Positions 26,685 through 38,939 of a DNA stretch of 64,000 bases are shown one piece after another; position 1 is the stretch's first letter, and each line of letters starts with the position of its first letter. Both the position numbers and the translations under genes were made by a program. The notes beneath the pieces were generated by a model. The model saw nothing but the letters and a program-made list of their open reading frames with translations. It was not told the origin of the DNA and did no database searches. Origin of the DNA: Moniliophthora roreri (taxonomy: Eukaryota; Basidiomycota; Agaricomycetes; Agaricales; Marasmiaceae); contig LATX02000233.1 in the NCBI GenBank assembly GCA_001466705.2, positions 434,001 through 498,000 of the forward strand, given 5' to 3'.

Positions 26685-29676
26685 ATGTCCTCCCAAGCTT
26701 CCTCCCAAGCCCTCCATTCAGGTCTTTCTCTCAATGTGGGCGCCGCCGACATCTCACATTCTATACCGGATGAAGTCCAGAAAGGCATGCGCATGACAAA
26801 AGTAACAGAGAAGAAAGCCAAGGAAGCCATGTTTCGAATAGATCCAGATGAAGGGCGGATCTTGTACGACTCAAAGAAGAGTGGCATTAGTGCGTGTTCA
26901 GAGAGTCTGAGTCTATGTTCTTATTGATATCTGACTTTCATCGCCGTCAAGTACCAATCGAGGCCATCAAAGAGTTGAGATTCGGCTCTGATGCTAGCTA
27001 CTACCGCACGCAGTTTGAATTCTCACCTGAAGCAGAAAGTCGTTGGACCACGGTCGTGTTCATTTTGGAAGGCGAATACAAGACGATGCATATCCTTGCG
27101 CCAACTGTGGATGCCTTCGGTCTATGGAAGACTGCTCTGGAGAAACTTTTCAAGATTCGGCAGGGTTTGATGGTTGGTCTCCAGAATAACAGCCTAAGAG
27201 ATGCGGTCTGGGAGAAACAGTACTGGAAGGGAGCGGACAAGAACAACGATCAGAAGTTGGATTTCAAGGACGTACAGAGCCTTTGTATCAGGCTCAGTCT
27301 CAACTTCTCTGATGAAGAGCTGAGAACACTGTTCAAGGTATGAATAGCGCTATACACATACGCTTCGCTATTATGCTGATGCCCGCAAGTTCAGGAAGCT
27401 GATGTGCATAACCGTGATTACCTGGACTATACGGATTACCAGCGGTTCGTGAAACTCATCAAGCGAAGACCGGAAGTAGAGGCCATCTATAACAAGTATG
27501 GCGAACCGAACGGAGGCAAATTCACCTTGACAGCGTTCACGAAATTCCTGCGTGAATCTCAGAAGGTAGATAGGTATTTTTTGAAGCCCCACACCTCGAC
27601 TTGGTTGACGTGTCTCTCAAACAGTCTAAGCTATCTGACGAAGAATTAAAAGTTGTCTTCACTAAGCACACCCAGTCTCAAAACGCCCCAGAGAGTGATA
27701 TCGAAATGACTCTGGAAGTATTTTCGACATTCCTTCGCTCCGAGGATAATTGTGTCTTCCCAGAATTATATCAGCCAATCACTCATGATATGACGAGGCC
27801 GATATCTGAATACTATATCTCATCGTCGCACAACACCTACCTAATTGGTCATCAGCTTGTTGGTGTGTCTACCGTTGAAGGGTATGCGTTCGGTCTCAAG
27901 GTAGTATCGTCTTATTGACGCCCCCCAACAGGTACATCAGAGCTCTGTTGCATAGTTGTCGCACGGTCGAGTGTAGGTCAACTCCTGATACATTTTGCGT
28001 CAACCATTGACCATCGACGCAGTGGATATTTATGACGGTGACGACGAGCCGATGGTCTATCACGGAAAGACTTGGACTTCCAAGGTATCGGTGAGAGAAG
28101 TGTGCCAGGCGATCGCAAAGTATGCCTTTGTGGCCTCTCCATACCCTGTCATGATATCTGCGGAAGTCCACTGTGGAGTACGTCAGCAAGATATGGTCGT
28201 CGAGATCATGAAGAAAGCATTCGGAGCTTCTCTGATCAGTGCACCTGTCGATGGACGTCCGAAGATTGAAGTGCTTCCGAGTCCTGAAGACTTGAAAGGT
28301 CGAATTCTACTAAAGGTGAGCGAAAACATGATTGGTGACCTGTTGCTAATCTCTGGCTAGGCGAAAAATTTATATATTGCTGCGCAGCTTGAGGCATTCC
28401 AAGCCAGAAAAAACGCAGAAGCAGCGGAAGCTCGAGCTCAACAGATCATCTTAGAAGCAGAGTTGTCGACAACGACAACTTCATCGTCTTCTGACACCAG
28501 CATCATAGCCGAACTCAAGAGCATCAAGCATAAGCTGGCTGCGAAATCGCACAGGAAGAAAGCGGAGAAAAAGCCCAAGGTGGCCATGTCCTTCAGCCTA
28601 CTTTCTCTGTTGGTTTACACTGTCGGTGTCAAATGTCGGGGTTTCAGTCAGACTCAGCATTATGCGCCGGAACATATCTTCTCATTGTCTGAGAACTCGG
28701 CGAATAGGTACTTGAAGAGGGGCAGCATGAAGGACATCATTAAGCACACGCAGACACACATGGTCAGGGTATATCCAAAAGGAACGAGGGTCAACTCGAC
28801 CAACTTTGAACCTCACAGGTTCTGGGCGGCAGGTGCGCAGGTTGTAGCAATCAACTGGCAAACTTTCGGTAAGACCACTTATGCTTTATTGAGACAGTAG
28901 CACTGAAGGTCGGCTTTCCAGACCTTGGTTACATGATTAATCATGCCATGTTCCAGCGCAACGGACATTCAGGATATGTGCTCAAGCCACCCGCGCTTAG
29001 ACCAAACGGAAAAGAGCTCCTAAAGAAGCATACTGAACACTTTTTTCATGTTACGGTGATGATTCTACACTCCATCATTCCTCTCAAACGCGTACTGAAA
29101 GGTTTCCAGGTCATTTCCGCCCAACAATTACCACGACCTCGCGATGCTCTCGGCCACGAAATCGTCGACAAATCAATCATTAACCCATTCGTTGAGGTAT
29201 CTCTCCACATCCCTGTTTGGTCACAATCTCCTTTCTTGCCATCTAAGGTACAAGGAGTTGACTACAATCCACCTACCGACGCCTCCAAGACACAGCCTAC
29301 CTCCGCCCGTACAATAACATTTAAAACAAAGATAATCAAGAATAATGGCTTCAATCCGGTTTGGCAGGAGGAACTCCAATTGCCTTTTGACTGTGTAGGA
29401 GGAATGACCGAGCTTATCTTTGTCAAATTTGCTGTCCGTCAGGAGGGTGATGACGATGACGATGAGCCACTGGCGGCTTATTGCGCACCATTGGGAAGTT
29501 TGGAGCATGGTAGGCATCTCTCCTTTATTTTTCAGCAGCATTTTTCGGCGCTGATTCAGGCGTTGATAGGTTTCAGATATCTTCCTTTACATGATTCGCA
29601 ATTGTCGCAGCACCTTTTCTCTACACTATTTGTGAAGATGGAGACTTGGGATGCTAATGAAGGTTCAACTCGGTAA
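26685..29676 (+). CDS. Phosphoinositide-specific phospholipase C (delta-like)
   Basis: Hydrolyses PI(4,5)P2 to IP3 and diacylglycerol at the plasma membrane. Roughly 850 residues in about nine exons, starting MSSQASSQ. Domains in order: N-terminal PH (MRMTKVTEKKAKEAMFRID ... MHILAPTVDAFGLWKTAL); EF-hands (GADKNNDQKLDFKDVQSL, HNRDYLDYTDYQRFV); catalytic X (PISEYYISSSHNTYL, VELDIYDGDDEP across an intron, MVYHGKTWTSK, ISAEVHCG), which keeps the catalytic His, Glu/Asp and His residues; a Lys/Ala-rich X-Y linker; catalytic Y (NRYLKRGSMK, HRFWAAGAQVVAINWQTF, GYVLKPPALR); and a C-terminal C2 (VISAQQLPRPRDALG ... NNGFNPVWQEELQLPF). Stop taken at TAA 29674; a GTAAGT at the same point could instead be a donor to an extra exon. 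Equivalent to yeast Plc1. Confidence 0.92.
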
Positions 29677-30095
29677 GTATAGTTGCTAGACGATTGGATA
29701 TAGAAAGGAGAAGGTAATCAAGATGGAGCCAATGTATCTATACACGAATTGTAAAAAACTGAACTACCGACAATTTTCTGATGGTGAATCGTTTGCGTGG
29801 AATTTGTACATGTCTATGTACTTACCGAGTCTATACAGTAGCGCTCAAACACCTTTCCCTTGGCGATGCAGCAATCTAGGACATCCCATGCTAATATAAC
29901 CAAGAATGCTTTAAATGGACTAACACGGTTCCTAGGTGAGGCATTGATGTTTTGGTGAATTGACGCGGCTTGGGGTATTGGCGTTGGCAATACGTTACCT
30001 GCCTCGACTCACTTTTTGGCGAATAAGAAAAACGCAATAGACTTTGGGGCTGTTCTATTAGGCTCTGTACACTCTGACTCATCGATGCTTCAAGA
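29677..30095. other. 3' flank of the phospholipase C gene
   Basis: Non-repetitive host sequence between the PLC stop and the truncated minus-strand exon. No gene, RNA or repeat recognised. Confidence 0.5.
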
Positions 30096-30334
30096 TCAAG
30101 GAAGATCAAGGGCTACGCAGATATTCAATCCCAATCCCCACTTGCCTGCATTGATCTCACCCTTTTCCTTACCACCAGGAATCCAAGCACCTCGCTTTTC
30201 CAATACTTCAACGCCTCGTGTGGGATAGGGGATATCGTCGTGCTTAAAAGAGGGCAGTGGAGTTGTTTCAGACCAGCCCTGAGACAACGATATTGCGTTC
30301 CATCCTCCTGAATCCGCATCAGCGAAATGGACAC
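30096..30334 (-). pseudogene. 3'-terminal exon of a host gene truncated at the transposon boundary
   Basis: A minus-strand open frame with protein-like composition begins just after an acceptor-like TATTTAG (about 30335-30341) with GVHFADADSGGWNAISL and runs to a TGA at 30096 (ending ICVALDLP). It has the base composition of the left-hand genes. Upstream on the same strand the sequence changes immediately to AT-rich tandem repeats, so the rest of the gene is missing. No family recognised. Alternatively a small expressed remnant. Confidence 0.5.
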
Positions 30335-30341
30335 CTAAATA

Positions 30342-30720
30342 TATTGGAATAAAATGAGTGAAATACGTTATAATGGCCAAAATACATTATAATCATTACG
30401 GCGTATTTTAATGTAATATAATTGTTGTTCCTTTATTTTAATGGATTAAAATGAACCAAAATGGTTATAATGTATTCTGGCTATTATAATGTATTTCAGC
30501 CATTATAATGCATCGGCCCCACCTGGGGGTCGGGGACAAAAAGAAATAATATTTATTTGTTGCAACCCCCATGAGTCGAACCCTCAACCTCAGGGTGGAT
30601 TAGTCAGCAACCTTGGCAGCCACGAGGTGCTCAAGACCACTGTACCACAGTGCCATATACTTNCATTATAATGTATTTCGGCCATTATAATGTATTTCGG
30701 CCATTATAATGTATTTCGCC
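30342..30720. repeat. Short 19-bp tandem repeats (ATTATAATGTATTTCGGCC units)
   Basis: Three head-to-tail units follow the n at 30663 (30664-30720), and further degenerate units occur at 30357-30420 and 30460-30518, some in inverted orientation (CATTATAAT is nearly palindromic). They bracket the SINE-like sequence and sit exactly at the junction between host genes and the transposon island. Could be the terminal repeats of a small MITE-like element. Confidence 0.6.
30545..30661 (-). mobile_element. tRNA-derived SINE-like element
   Basis: Read on the minus strand, an A box (TGGTACAGTGG, 30648-30638) and a B box (GGGTTCGACTC, 30583-30573) are separated by about 55 bp, then a GTTGCAACAAATAAAT-rich tail leads to a T-rich stretch. 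The B box is intact, but no full cloverleaf can be drawn. This is the structure of a tRNA-derived SINE head; no 3' LINE-like tail or target duplication could be defined. Confidence 0.55.
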
Positions 30721-30996
30721 GTCAAGGATCCCAGTGACCCTGTCACCAGACCCGGCCACATCACATTCAGACATATATAGAAACCAGTTAACACATTGAA
30801 TAATCTTGATCATACTACAAACATGATTGTACATCCATCCTATACGTATCCCGCATTATTACCAGTCCGGTATCCCTCTACAAGTAGCAATACAGCAAAC
30901 TCTAAACACGAATACGTAGCATAAGAGTCCAAACACAAGTATGCAGCATAAGGGTCTAAATACAAGTAGTATTATAGCAGAAGTCCAAAAATGAAT
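30721..30996. other. Unassigned sequence between tandem repeats and LTR D fragment
   Basis: About 275 bp with loose internal repeats of the type AAACACAAGTATGCAGCATAAGGGTC (three related units around 30895-30970, each under 40 bp). No gene seen. Confidence 0.4.
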
Positions 30997-31225
30997 TGTT
31001 ACGTTACTTGTGCAGCAACGACAACAACTCAACAACCACTATGACGTAGCGGCGCTAAGTTGACAAAAGGGGCAAGTTCGAGTTTGAGTTCCTTAGCTAG
31101 CGCTAAAGTCCTCAGAGTTCGGTCGAGATGAGCAAGATGTCCAAAAGGTTAACTAGGTCAAGCTGAGGTAGCTTAGACCTACAAACTATCTACTTATACA
31201 ACGATTGTAGTCTACTAGTTGCATA
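30997..31225 (+). mobile_element. Truncated LTR, family D
   Basis: Starts TGTTACGTTACTTGTGCAG, the same 5' terminus as the solo LTRs at 48335 and 59793, and shares their GTTCGAGTT and AGGTCAAGCTGA blocks. It breaks off at 31225, where family A sequence begins, so only the first half is present. It keeps most CG dinucleotides, suggesting a recent insertion. Confidence 0.7.
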
Positions 31226-31792
31226 CCAGGCTTAAGGGGTATAGTTTGCAATTCTGAGGAACGAAGTCAGGCTTCAGTTCTATTGTGTGATTGTAGGTTC
31301 TAGAAGGAGGGAAACATTCTGATTTCCCTTTCTTGAACTGTTAATTTGTCTAAGATAAGACTAGTGGAAAAACTATCCAAAAGATAGCCTCCAAAAGTCT
31401 AACTCAGGTTGTTGTGCAAGTGTGGATCAGTGTGATCAGAGTTGCTGCACTTAGAATGCTAACAAAACTCTTAGCTAGGTTGATTCTCTCTTATTGAAGC
31501 AATCTACTTCAAGGTGTTCACCTCCAGAGGAGTATACAAAACACAAAGAACAGGGTGCACAAAGCACAAACACAAGAGCTACAGTCCCATACAAAGACTC
31601 AATAGCCAATATAGTCTGACCCTATAGAGTTCAAGACTTCCTTAAGACAACTACAGCACACAGTGTACTGGAAAAGGTCCCAGACCAATTTCTACAAAGA
31701 GCTCAGCACAAGCACACCCCTTGCTAAGACTCTAAGTGTGTCACAACCTAATACTCAACACAGGCCACACTCCAAGTGCCCAAGGCTCCTTC
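31226..31792. repeat. Family A repeat, copy 1 (truncated at n 31793)
   Basis: Begins CCAGGCTTAAGGGGTATAG and matches 31867-32433 with only a handful of substitutions. It ends at the single n at 31793 after CCAAGGCTCCTTC. Part of a long LTR-like family also present inverted at 40980-42696. Confidence 0.7.
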
Positions 31793-31866
31793 NGGTGACT
31801 TCGATTTCCTAATATATCCCTTCCACATGTTCTCCTCCAAGAATTTGTCCTGTTCCTTTTGTTCTG

Positions 31867-33474
31867 CCAGGCTTAAGGGGTATAGTTTGCAATTCTGAGG
31901 AACGAAGTCAGGCTTCAGTTCTATTGTGTGATTGTAGGTTCTAGAAGGAGGGAAACATTCTGATTTCCCTTTCTTGAACTGTTAATTTGTCTAAGATAAG
32001 ACTAGTGGAAAAACTATCCAAAAGATAGCCTCCAAAAGTCTAACTCAGGTTGTTGTGCAAGTGTGGATCAGTGTGATCAGAGTTGCTGCACTTAGAATGC
32101 TAACAAAACTCTTAGCTAGGTTGATTCTCTCTTATTGAAGCAATCTACTTCAAGGTGTTCACCTCCAGAGGAGTATATAAAACACAAAGAACATGGTGCA
32201 CAAAGCACAAACACAAGAGCTACAGTCCCATACAAAGACTCAATAGCCAATATAGTCTGACCCTATGGAGTTCAAGACTTCCTTAAGACAACTACAGCAT
32301 ACAGTGTACTGGAAAAGGTCCTAGACCAATTTCTACAAAGAGCTCAGCACAGGCACACCCCTTGCTAAGACTCTAAGTGTGTCACAACCTAATACTCAAC
32401 ACAGGCCACACTCCAAGTGCCCAAGGCTCCTTCTTGGTGTAAAGTGTCTCTTAGAAAAATGCTATAATGCACTCAAGATGTTACTCTTATCTCTTATGAC
32501 ACAAGTTTGTTATCAGATGTCTATCTCTCTGAAGTCACCCAGGACCAATCTCCAGGGCCTGTAGTGAAGCAAAACTGGAATGGCACACAAATTTATACAC
32601 CAAACTCTTCATGTATTCACAATCAGAGGGGGCAGAGTTACTTGAGTATCTACAAATATCTAGCTGTTCTTATATATGGTTCATGGAATATATCTACAGA
32701 AAAATATAAATAATGTCCAATAATTCAGAAAATGATAAAGGAGTGACTGAGATACTAAAAGAGGGAATAATTGGATGTCACAGAGTCTGGCCACTAGGGT
32801 ATCCAACCATATCTGCACAGGTATCTACTCTCCAGGTGTGGTGTTCTGGACTCTATAATTGGTATTTTCTCTTTTCTAAGTCAGGTATCTATGAGTGGAT
32901 GGCTGTATCTGTCCCGTTTCTTTACAGTATTTCCCTTTCTAGTATCCACACATTGGCAGAGGCCTAGATGCCAAAGTTTCCAAGGTTGGAACACACTGTT
33001 ACTGTTCCTATCTCCTTTGACAATGCATGCTCAGTCTTATTTAGAACCCCTTCTGTGTTAGATATTCTTCATATGTCTTGTTGTATCTGTCTGTAGGTAG
33101 TGGATGTCCTTCAGAAGTGATTTCCTTCTTTCTGAGATGACTTTGTACCTAGTTAGTTTATCTTGTATTGTTTAGCTGCCAGTGAACTCTTTATTAAGAG
33201 ATTGCCTGCTTTGACTTTGATCTGTATATTGACTTTCAGAGGAGGATTGTTCTGTGACCATTCCTGTTCTAAGTTGTCTTTCTGTTTTGATGTCTCCTCT
33301 AAGTACCTCTGTACTGTTTGACTGCATGTTGCACTTTGCAGATGTCATAGAAAGGTAAAATAGAAATTAAAATCCTATTGATAGCACTTTGAGAGCTTGG
33401 TTAACAAGCCAATGTGTTCATTGGACCATAGTTAGGTTCCCTACAGGTTTCGGGAGTGATCCATTTTGGATCGG
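31867..33474. mobile_element. Family A LTR-like sequence, copy 2
   Basis: Starts with the same CCAGGCTTAAGGGG motif and continues without interruption to GTGATCCATTTTGGATC just before 33475. Its reverse complement is recognisable at 41205-42690. No coding frame is convincing. It carries TATA-like and GTTCCCTACAGGTTTC segments; the latter is also found in LTR B, so the two families are distantly related. Confidence 0.65.
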
Positions 33475-34964
33475 TGAAGATGCTTAGAAACCTATGCCTC
33501 TACTATGAAAACATGAGGCCTGTAGTGCCAAAATACCCCTGAAAAAGGTATATATAAGTTCTTGATTCTCAGTTTTGTTTGCAAGTTGGTTCAGTGTGGT
33601 TCACTGTTACTGCAATGTCAAGAATAATTCTCAATGTCTCGCTCAGTAATTCAGAGATGATTGCCTTCAAAACAACTTCTCAGATCAAAAATGGGTGTTT
33701 GTTTTGTATAATATTTATCGGTTTTGTGGTTTTATTAATCACTTCAAAAGCAAATACTAGTATAGATTTCGACCAGAAACTGCCCAAAGAATAAACTTCT
33801 TCTAAGTGAGAACAAAAGTACCTCTTGTACCTGAATATAGCCCTCTTAGCTATGTTCTGCAATGATTCTCAAGAGGACAAATCTTCTAGACACTGCTAGC
33901 CTGAAACCCTCTCTGATTCACATTGAAACACCAGACTATACTGATGCACATCAGCTACCCTCTTAGTAGACTGATACAATGTTTCTCTTATCAGAAAACA
34001 CACCTCTTGTGTTAAAAGCTAAGCTCTTCCCAGCTTTTATTTATATCTCTGGTTTGGGTTACAATCTCAGGTCTCAACTAGCCTGCACCTCTTGCACAAC
34101 TAAATAAGCTAGAGCCTGAAGTGGTTGAAAAATACTGATTGTCAGTAGCTCTTCTACCTGAACAACAACATCATACACTCTGGTAATTGGTGGGCAGTAT
34201 CTCTCCTGCCTTCCACCTACAAAACATGTCCCCTTATATACCCTACAACATAAATATTCTAATATATCTGTCACAAATACAAATAAAACTGAGTTGGGTG
34301 ATAAATATTATATAAACTGAGCTGTGTTTGGTAATTTCTCTGTCACAGTGTCTGATTGTAGTCAGGCTTCATAGCCATAATCTCTTTTATTCTTTTTCTT
34401 TGACGATTGTGCAGTCTTCTGACACTAACCATTTGCAATTTTCTCTATCAAATGGCTCTCCTTCCAACTCTGTTTGAAAATATTATACTTCCATGCCGCT
34501 CTGCATGGTTCCTTCCTTCTCTGTCTACTATCATCTGCTCTATGGACACATAATATGCTCCCATCTCTATTGTTTAAAGTGTACATGTAAGCTCAGCCAT
34601 ACTGGTTTCTTGTCATACAGCTTTGTCTTCTGTTTTTCTGTGATACAGGCACCCTTCCAGTAGCCAATCATCTATTTCATTCTTCAACTTGACATTTGGT
34701 ATCTCGAGTATCCCTCGCCAATAATTTGTCATCCTCTGTTTCATATCCATTTCTCGATAATATTCTCATATGTGTATCATTGAAGGCTTTTATTCTTCCT
34801 TCAAGTTGGGTATAGATTGAAAATATTGTTAAAAGTGAAAATATTCCCTTTGGTATGCTTTCAATAGAGAAGTATTATATAGTGTGGTTCCCTACAGGTT
34901 TCGGAATGCTCCTCTGTGTTCAGATTCACTGTTTATTTTTGTACTAGCAGTGGTTGGGTACCCT
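33475..34964 (-). mobile_element. LTR family B, copy 1 (truncated at n 34965)
   Basis: Begins TGAAGATGCTTAGAAACC and is colinear with the copies at 39952 and 55707. The element strand is minus, judging from the copy at 55707 that abuts a primer-binding site and gag. The end distal to 33475 is lost at the n. Confidence 0.7.
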
Positions 34965-34965
34965 N

Positions 34966-36125
34966 TGTTTCTCTTATCAGAAAACACACCTCTTGCGTTA
35001 AAAACTAAGCTCTTCCTAGCTTTTATTTATATCTCTGGTTTGGGTTACAATCTCAGGTCTCAACTAGCCTGTGCCTCTTGCACAACTAAATAAGCTAGGG
35101 TCTGAAGTAGTTGAAAAATACTGATTGCCAGTAACTCTTCTATCTAAATAACAACATCATACACTCTGGTAATTGGTAGGCAGTATCTCTCCTGCCTTCC
35201 ACCTACAAAACACATCCCCTTATATACCCTACAACATAAATAATCTAATATATCTGTCACAAATACAAATAAAACTGAGTCAGGTGATAAATATTATATA
35301 AACTGAGCTGTGTTTGGTAATTTCTCTGTCACAGTGTCCAATTGTAGTCAGGCTTTGTAGCCATAATCTCTTTTATTCTTTTTCTATAATGATTGTGCAG
35401 TCTTCTGACACTAACCATTTGCAATTTTCTCTATCAAATGGCTCTTCTTCCAACTCTGTTTGAAAATATTATACTTCCATGCTGCTCCGCATGGTTCCTT
35501 CCTTCTCTGTCTACTATCATCTGCTCTATGGACACGTAATATGCTTCCATCTCTATGTTTAAAGTGTATGTGTAAGCTCAGCTGTGCTGGTTTCTCATCA
35601 TACAGCTTTGTCTTCCATTTTTCCATGATACAGACACCCTTCTGGTAGCTGATCATCTATTTCATTCTTCAATTCGGTATCTCGAGTATCCCTTGCTGAT
35701 AATTTGTCATCCTCTGTTTCATATCTGTTTCTCAATAATATTCTCATATGTGTATCATTGAAGGCTTTTATTCTTCCTTCAAGTTGGGTATAGATTGAAA
35801 ATATTATTAAAAGTGAAAATATCCCCTTTGGTATGCTTTTGATAGAGAAGTATTATGTGGTGTAGTTCCCTACAGGTTTTGGGATGCTCCTCTGTGTTCA
35901 GATTCGCTGTTTATTTTCATACTAGCAGTGGTCAGGTACTCTTGTATGGCCTACCATCAACCAATACTCTGCTAATATTTTATATCCTTCTCTACTACTC
36001 ACTTTGACTAGCTGCTCAGGGCTCACACTAGTCCTCAATTCCCTTATCTATGTCATTTTCAACTATAAAAGTGCAAAATATTCTCTATTTGCATGTGAAA
36101 TAAAAGGTAAAAGTTATGCATATCA
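34966..36125 (-). mobile_element. LTR family B, copy 2 (starts at n 34965)
   Basis: Starts inside the LTR (TGTTTCTCTTATCAG, equivalent to about 33980 of copy 1) and runs to TATGCATATCA at 36125, where similarity to the copy at 55707-57380 stops. It differs from copy 1 at many sites, so the two are different LTRs joined at the placeholder. Confidence 0.7.
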
Positions 36126-37040
36126 ATGACGAGGACACAGAAATGGACAACAGGGCCAGGCCTCCTGAAGGGACATTGAGGCCTCTTACACTGTGGCCAC
36201 AGGGACAGATGGAAGAGGTATATGAGCACTTGAATGCCCTGTGTGCAGAATAGGCACCCACTGCACTGTTGATTGTGGAGACTACTATTGTTTGGTCTGT
36301 GGAGTTTTTGCAGCTAGCCATCTACCTAGAGACTGCCATCAATGATGAAGGTCTGGCCAAGCTTTGGAACTACACTATCTCCGTGGCCCTCCACCTCCTG
36401 AAGACAATTTTACACACGTTGACTACAACGATGGACTCTATGGAAATGGAGAACAATGAAGAGGACAACAGCAAGTCAGATGGAGAGTGTTAGGACTATG
36501 CAAAGAAGGCAAGGAGAGTACAGCCAGATGGCAAGGAGAGTACTGAACGAGGATCACCATATGAAGGAGGTGGGTTTGCTGAGGCTATTGGCAACAGCAC
36601 TACTGAACTATGGAGCTCAGCTGAGATGAAGGGTCTCCGCATGAGCAAGATCAAGAGCAAAGTAGAGGAGAGAAGAGAAGAGCATAGAACAACATTAATT
36701 TTCCACTTGGGGTATACTAGTAGAATACAGTGGTTTATATACTAATGGGAGAAGCATAAGCAGAGAACATGTGTAGCCCATGAGGACAGTGACCAAGATG
36801 TTGCTACAAGAAAAACATGCTATAAGATGTACAGTGCAGAGATTAATGAAACGTGTAGGATATGATAGGAAGGATATGTAGGTAATCCTCATATGAGGTC
36901 TCATACGGGTGTAATAGTATCCCTCTCTTAGGTTCTGACCCTGGAGGAACATACCAAAAAAGGAAATGGAAAGAAATGGAGAGAATTGTCCTAGGTGTCA
37001 CATGTCCGGTGGCAGTGTTGGGATATAAAAAGCCTTGGGA
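36126..37040 (+). pseudogene. Decayed coding remnant of unknown origin next to LTR B
   Basis: The frame from 36128 reads protein-like (NDEDTEMDNRARPPEG ... QMEEVYEHLNALCAE), hits a TAG, then continues open in the same frame (APTALLIVETTIVWSVEFLQ ... SMEMENNEEDNSKSDGEC) to 36493. Downstream is non-coding AT-rich sequence. No family recognised; possibly an internal region of the element whose LTR ends at 36125. Confidence 0.4.
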
Positions 37041-37668
37041 NAGGACACTTAATCTGCATTATTCACCCCTTAGGACATCCATATAACCACCATAAGGCAT
37101 CTACCAGATTGCATAAAGTTAAAATGTCCATTTTCTGCATATACAGGCTATTGATCTAGTATTACTGTACCCAAATCATCAGGGATTTGTATTTCAGAGT
37201 AGGAATGGGCTTTATAAGTATATAAGACTATAAAGGTGAAAGATTGGTCATCAGGAAAATTCATATAAATAGGATCAATACTATATCCTGCACATACAGG
37301 TTGTTTACCTATTTATTGTGCTACTTTTAACATAATTATGCTTTCAAAATCACAGGAAAGGCATTCTATAATATAACAGAACATACTGATCCAAATTACC
37401 TATATTACAGCCTCTCCAGCATGCTCCAGTATAGTCCAGTGTGTATCTAGTAGTGCATATTACAGCATTACTATATCAAACAATGTCAGATAACATTATT
37501 TTTAGTACCATTATATAGCTCTAGCTAAGGCAAGTTGAAATATATATAGCTTACATAATCCTTCTAAAGTATTCTCACACAGTTGCTAAAATGTGTCTCT
37601 TTTCTAAGAAAAAAGTTGTCAGTCTAGTTATTGGTTTTCTTTGCAAAACAATTTCCAGCAGTTGTCTG
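37041..37668. other. AT-rich, gene-free stretch
   Basis: Begins at an n. No open frame, RNA or repeat was identified apart from low-complexity AT content. Confidence 0.5.
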
Positions 37669-38938
37669 TGATGTGCTAATTTTGGCCTAGACATGAAATT
37701 GTGCACTTTTCGTGTCAAATACTAGAAAAAGAGCCCAGAGTACATGTGATATTCATGTGACCTGATCACCCAAGAGCTCTAATATGGCATCTAAAGCTTT
37801 AAGCACCAAGTCTAACAAGTCTAATAATTGACACTGTAGCACAATTTAGATAAAGTCAGTAGACTATACTGGCCCTCTATATTACAGTGAAGCATTGCTG
37901 TGAGGATCCTTAGTCAATAAAAACAGGCCAGAAAACCACTAATTCTAAATACAAAGGAATAGATATCAGCGGGATCCACAGTCCAAGTGCATTAGATTGT
38001 TTGCTTTGCAATCACATTGCATAATAATGTGTCAAGAGACTTGTTGTTGTGTTATTACTATCAAAACTAGTACATGGTTGGAACTTGTTCCTATGTGGAG
38101 CTTTGGAGACACTCCCAGGTGGATATAGCAACCTATAAGGTTGTATGTGGGATGGAAGGAGATTGAATACAATAGATGTCTAGACCATGATATCCACCAA
38201 TCCAATAGTAGAAAGCGGCTATGTGGAAGTAAACCAGCAGGACAGGAAATGTTCTCATATATATATAAACCAGTCCAGAACTAGTGGCTATGCAGAAGTA
38301 ACTATATGGAAGGATCCTTTGACCCAGCAATGCTCCATGCAGGGTCTAAAATTAATAAACTGACCGCTTGGTCACTAAATATACCCAGCATAGCTAATTG
38401 CTATGCAGAATCAGACTTTTATGCATAGACACATATGATTTATACTCTAAACTAGACCACACTCATTTATCTTTTATTTTTTTTTACTACCAATTATCAT
38501 TCTGTATATAAAGAGCTGTACTTGTAGATGCAGGCTCAAGCACTGACTGGTACTTGCACACTATAGCTCTGTGCAGCGTCGATTTAGACCTCCATGCAGC
38601 TTTCATAGACCAAGTCTACACACTTGCCAGTCATCGCTTCTAGTAGAGCTGAGATTTATATATATATATCTTGCCTCACTGTATACCTTCAGTTACAAAC
38701 CAACTAATAAACCACTCATTTTAAAACTTATACTTTGTGACCCTTGAGTACAATACTTGAGTCATCCTAACCAGAGTCTTTAGACTCTACAACTGTATAC
38801 CAACTCAAGCTGGTCAATTGAAAGTTTAAAAGGGTTCTGTCCCCTTTGCACCCCAAATTACACTTGAGACAGACTCAGTCTCCCAGTGGACTTATATAGT
38901 ATTTTATGACTCATAGAAGCCTCTATTGTGGGTTTTGG
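37669..38938 (+). mobile_element. LTR family C, copy 1 (ends at n 38939)
   Basis: Begins TGATGTGCTAATTTTGGCC. An inverted copy lies at 52533-53822, where the same terminus reads GGCCAAAATTGGGCACATCA. Contains TATATAAACCAGTCC and a TATATAAAGAGCTGTAC segment, probably LTR promoter elements. Confidence 0.7.
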
Positions 38939-38939
38939 N

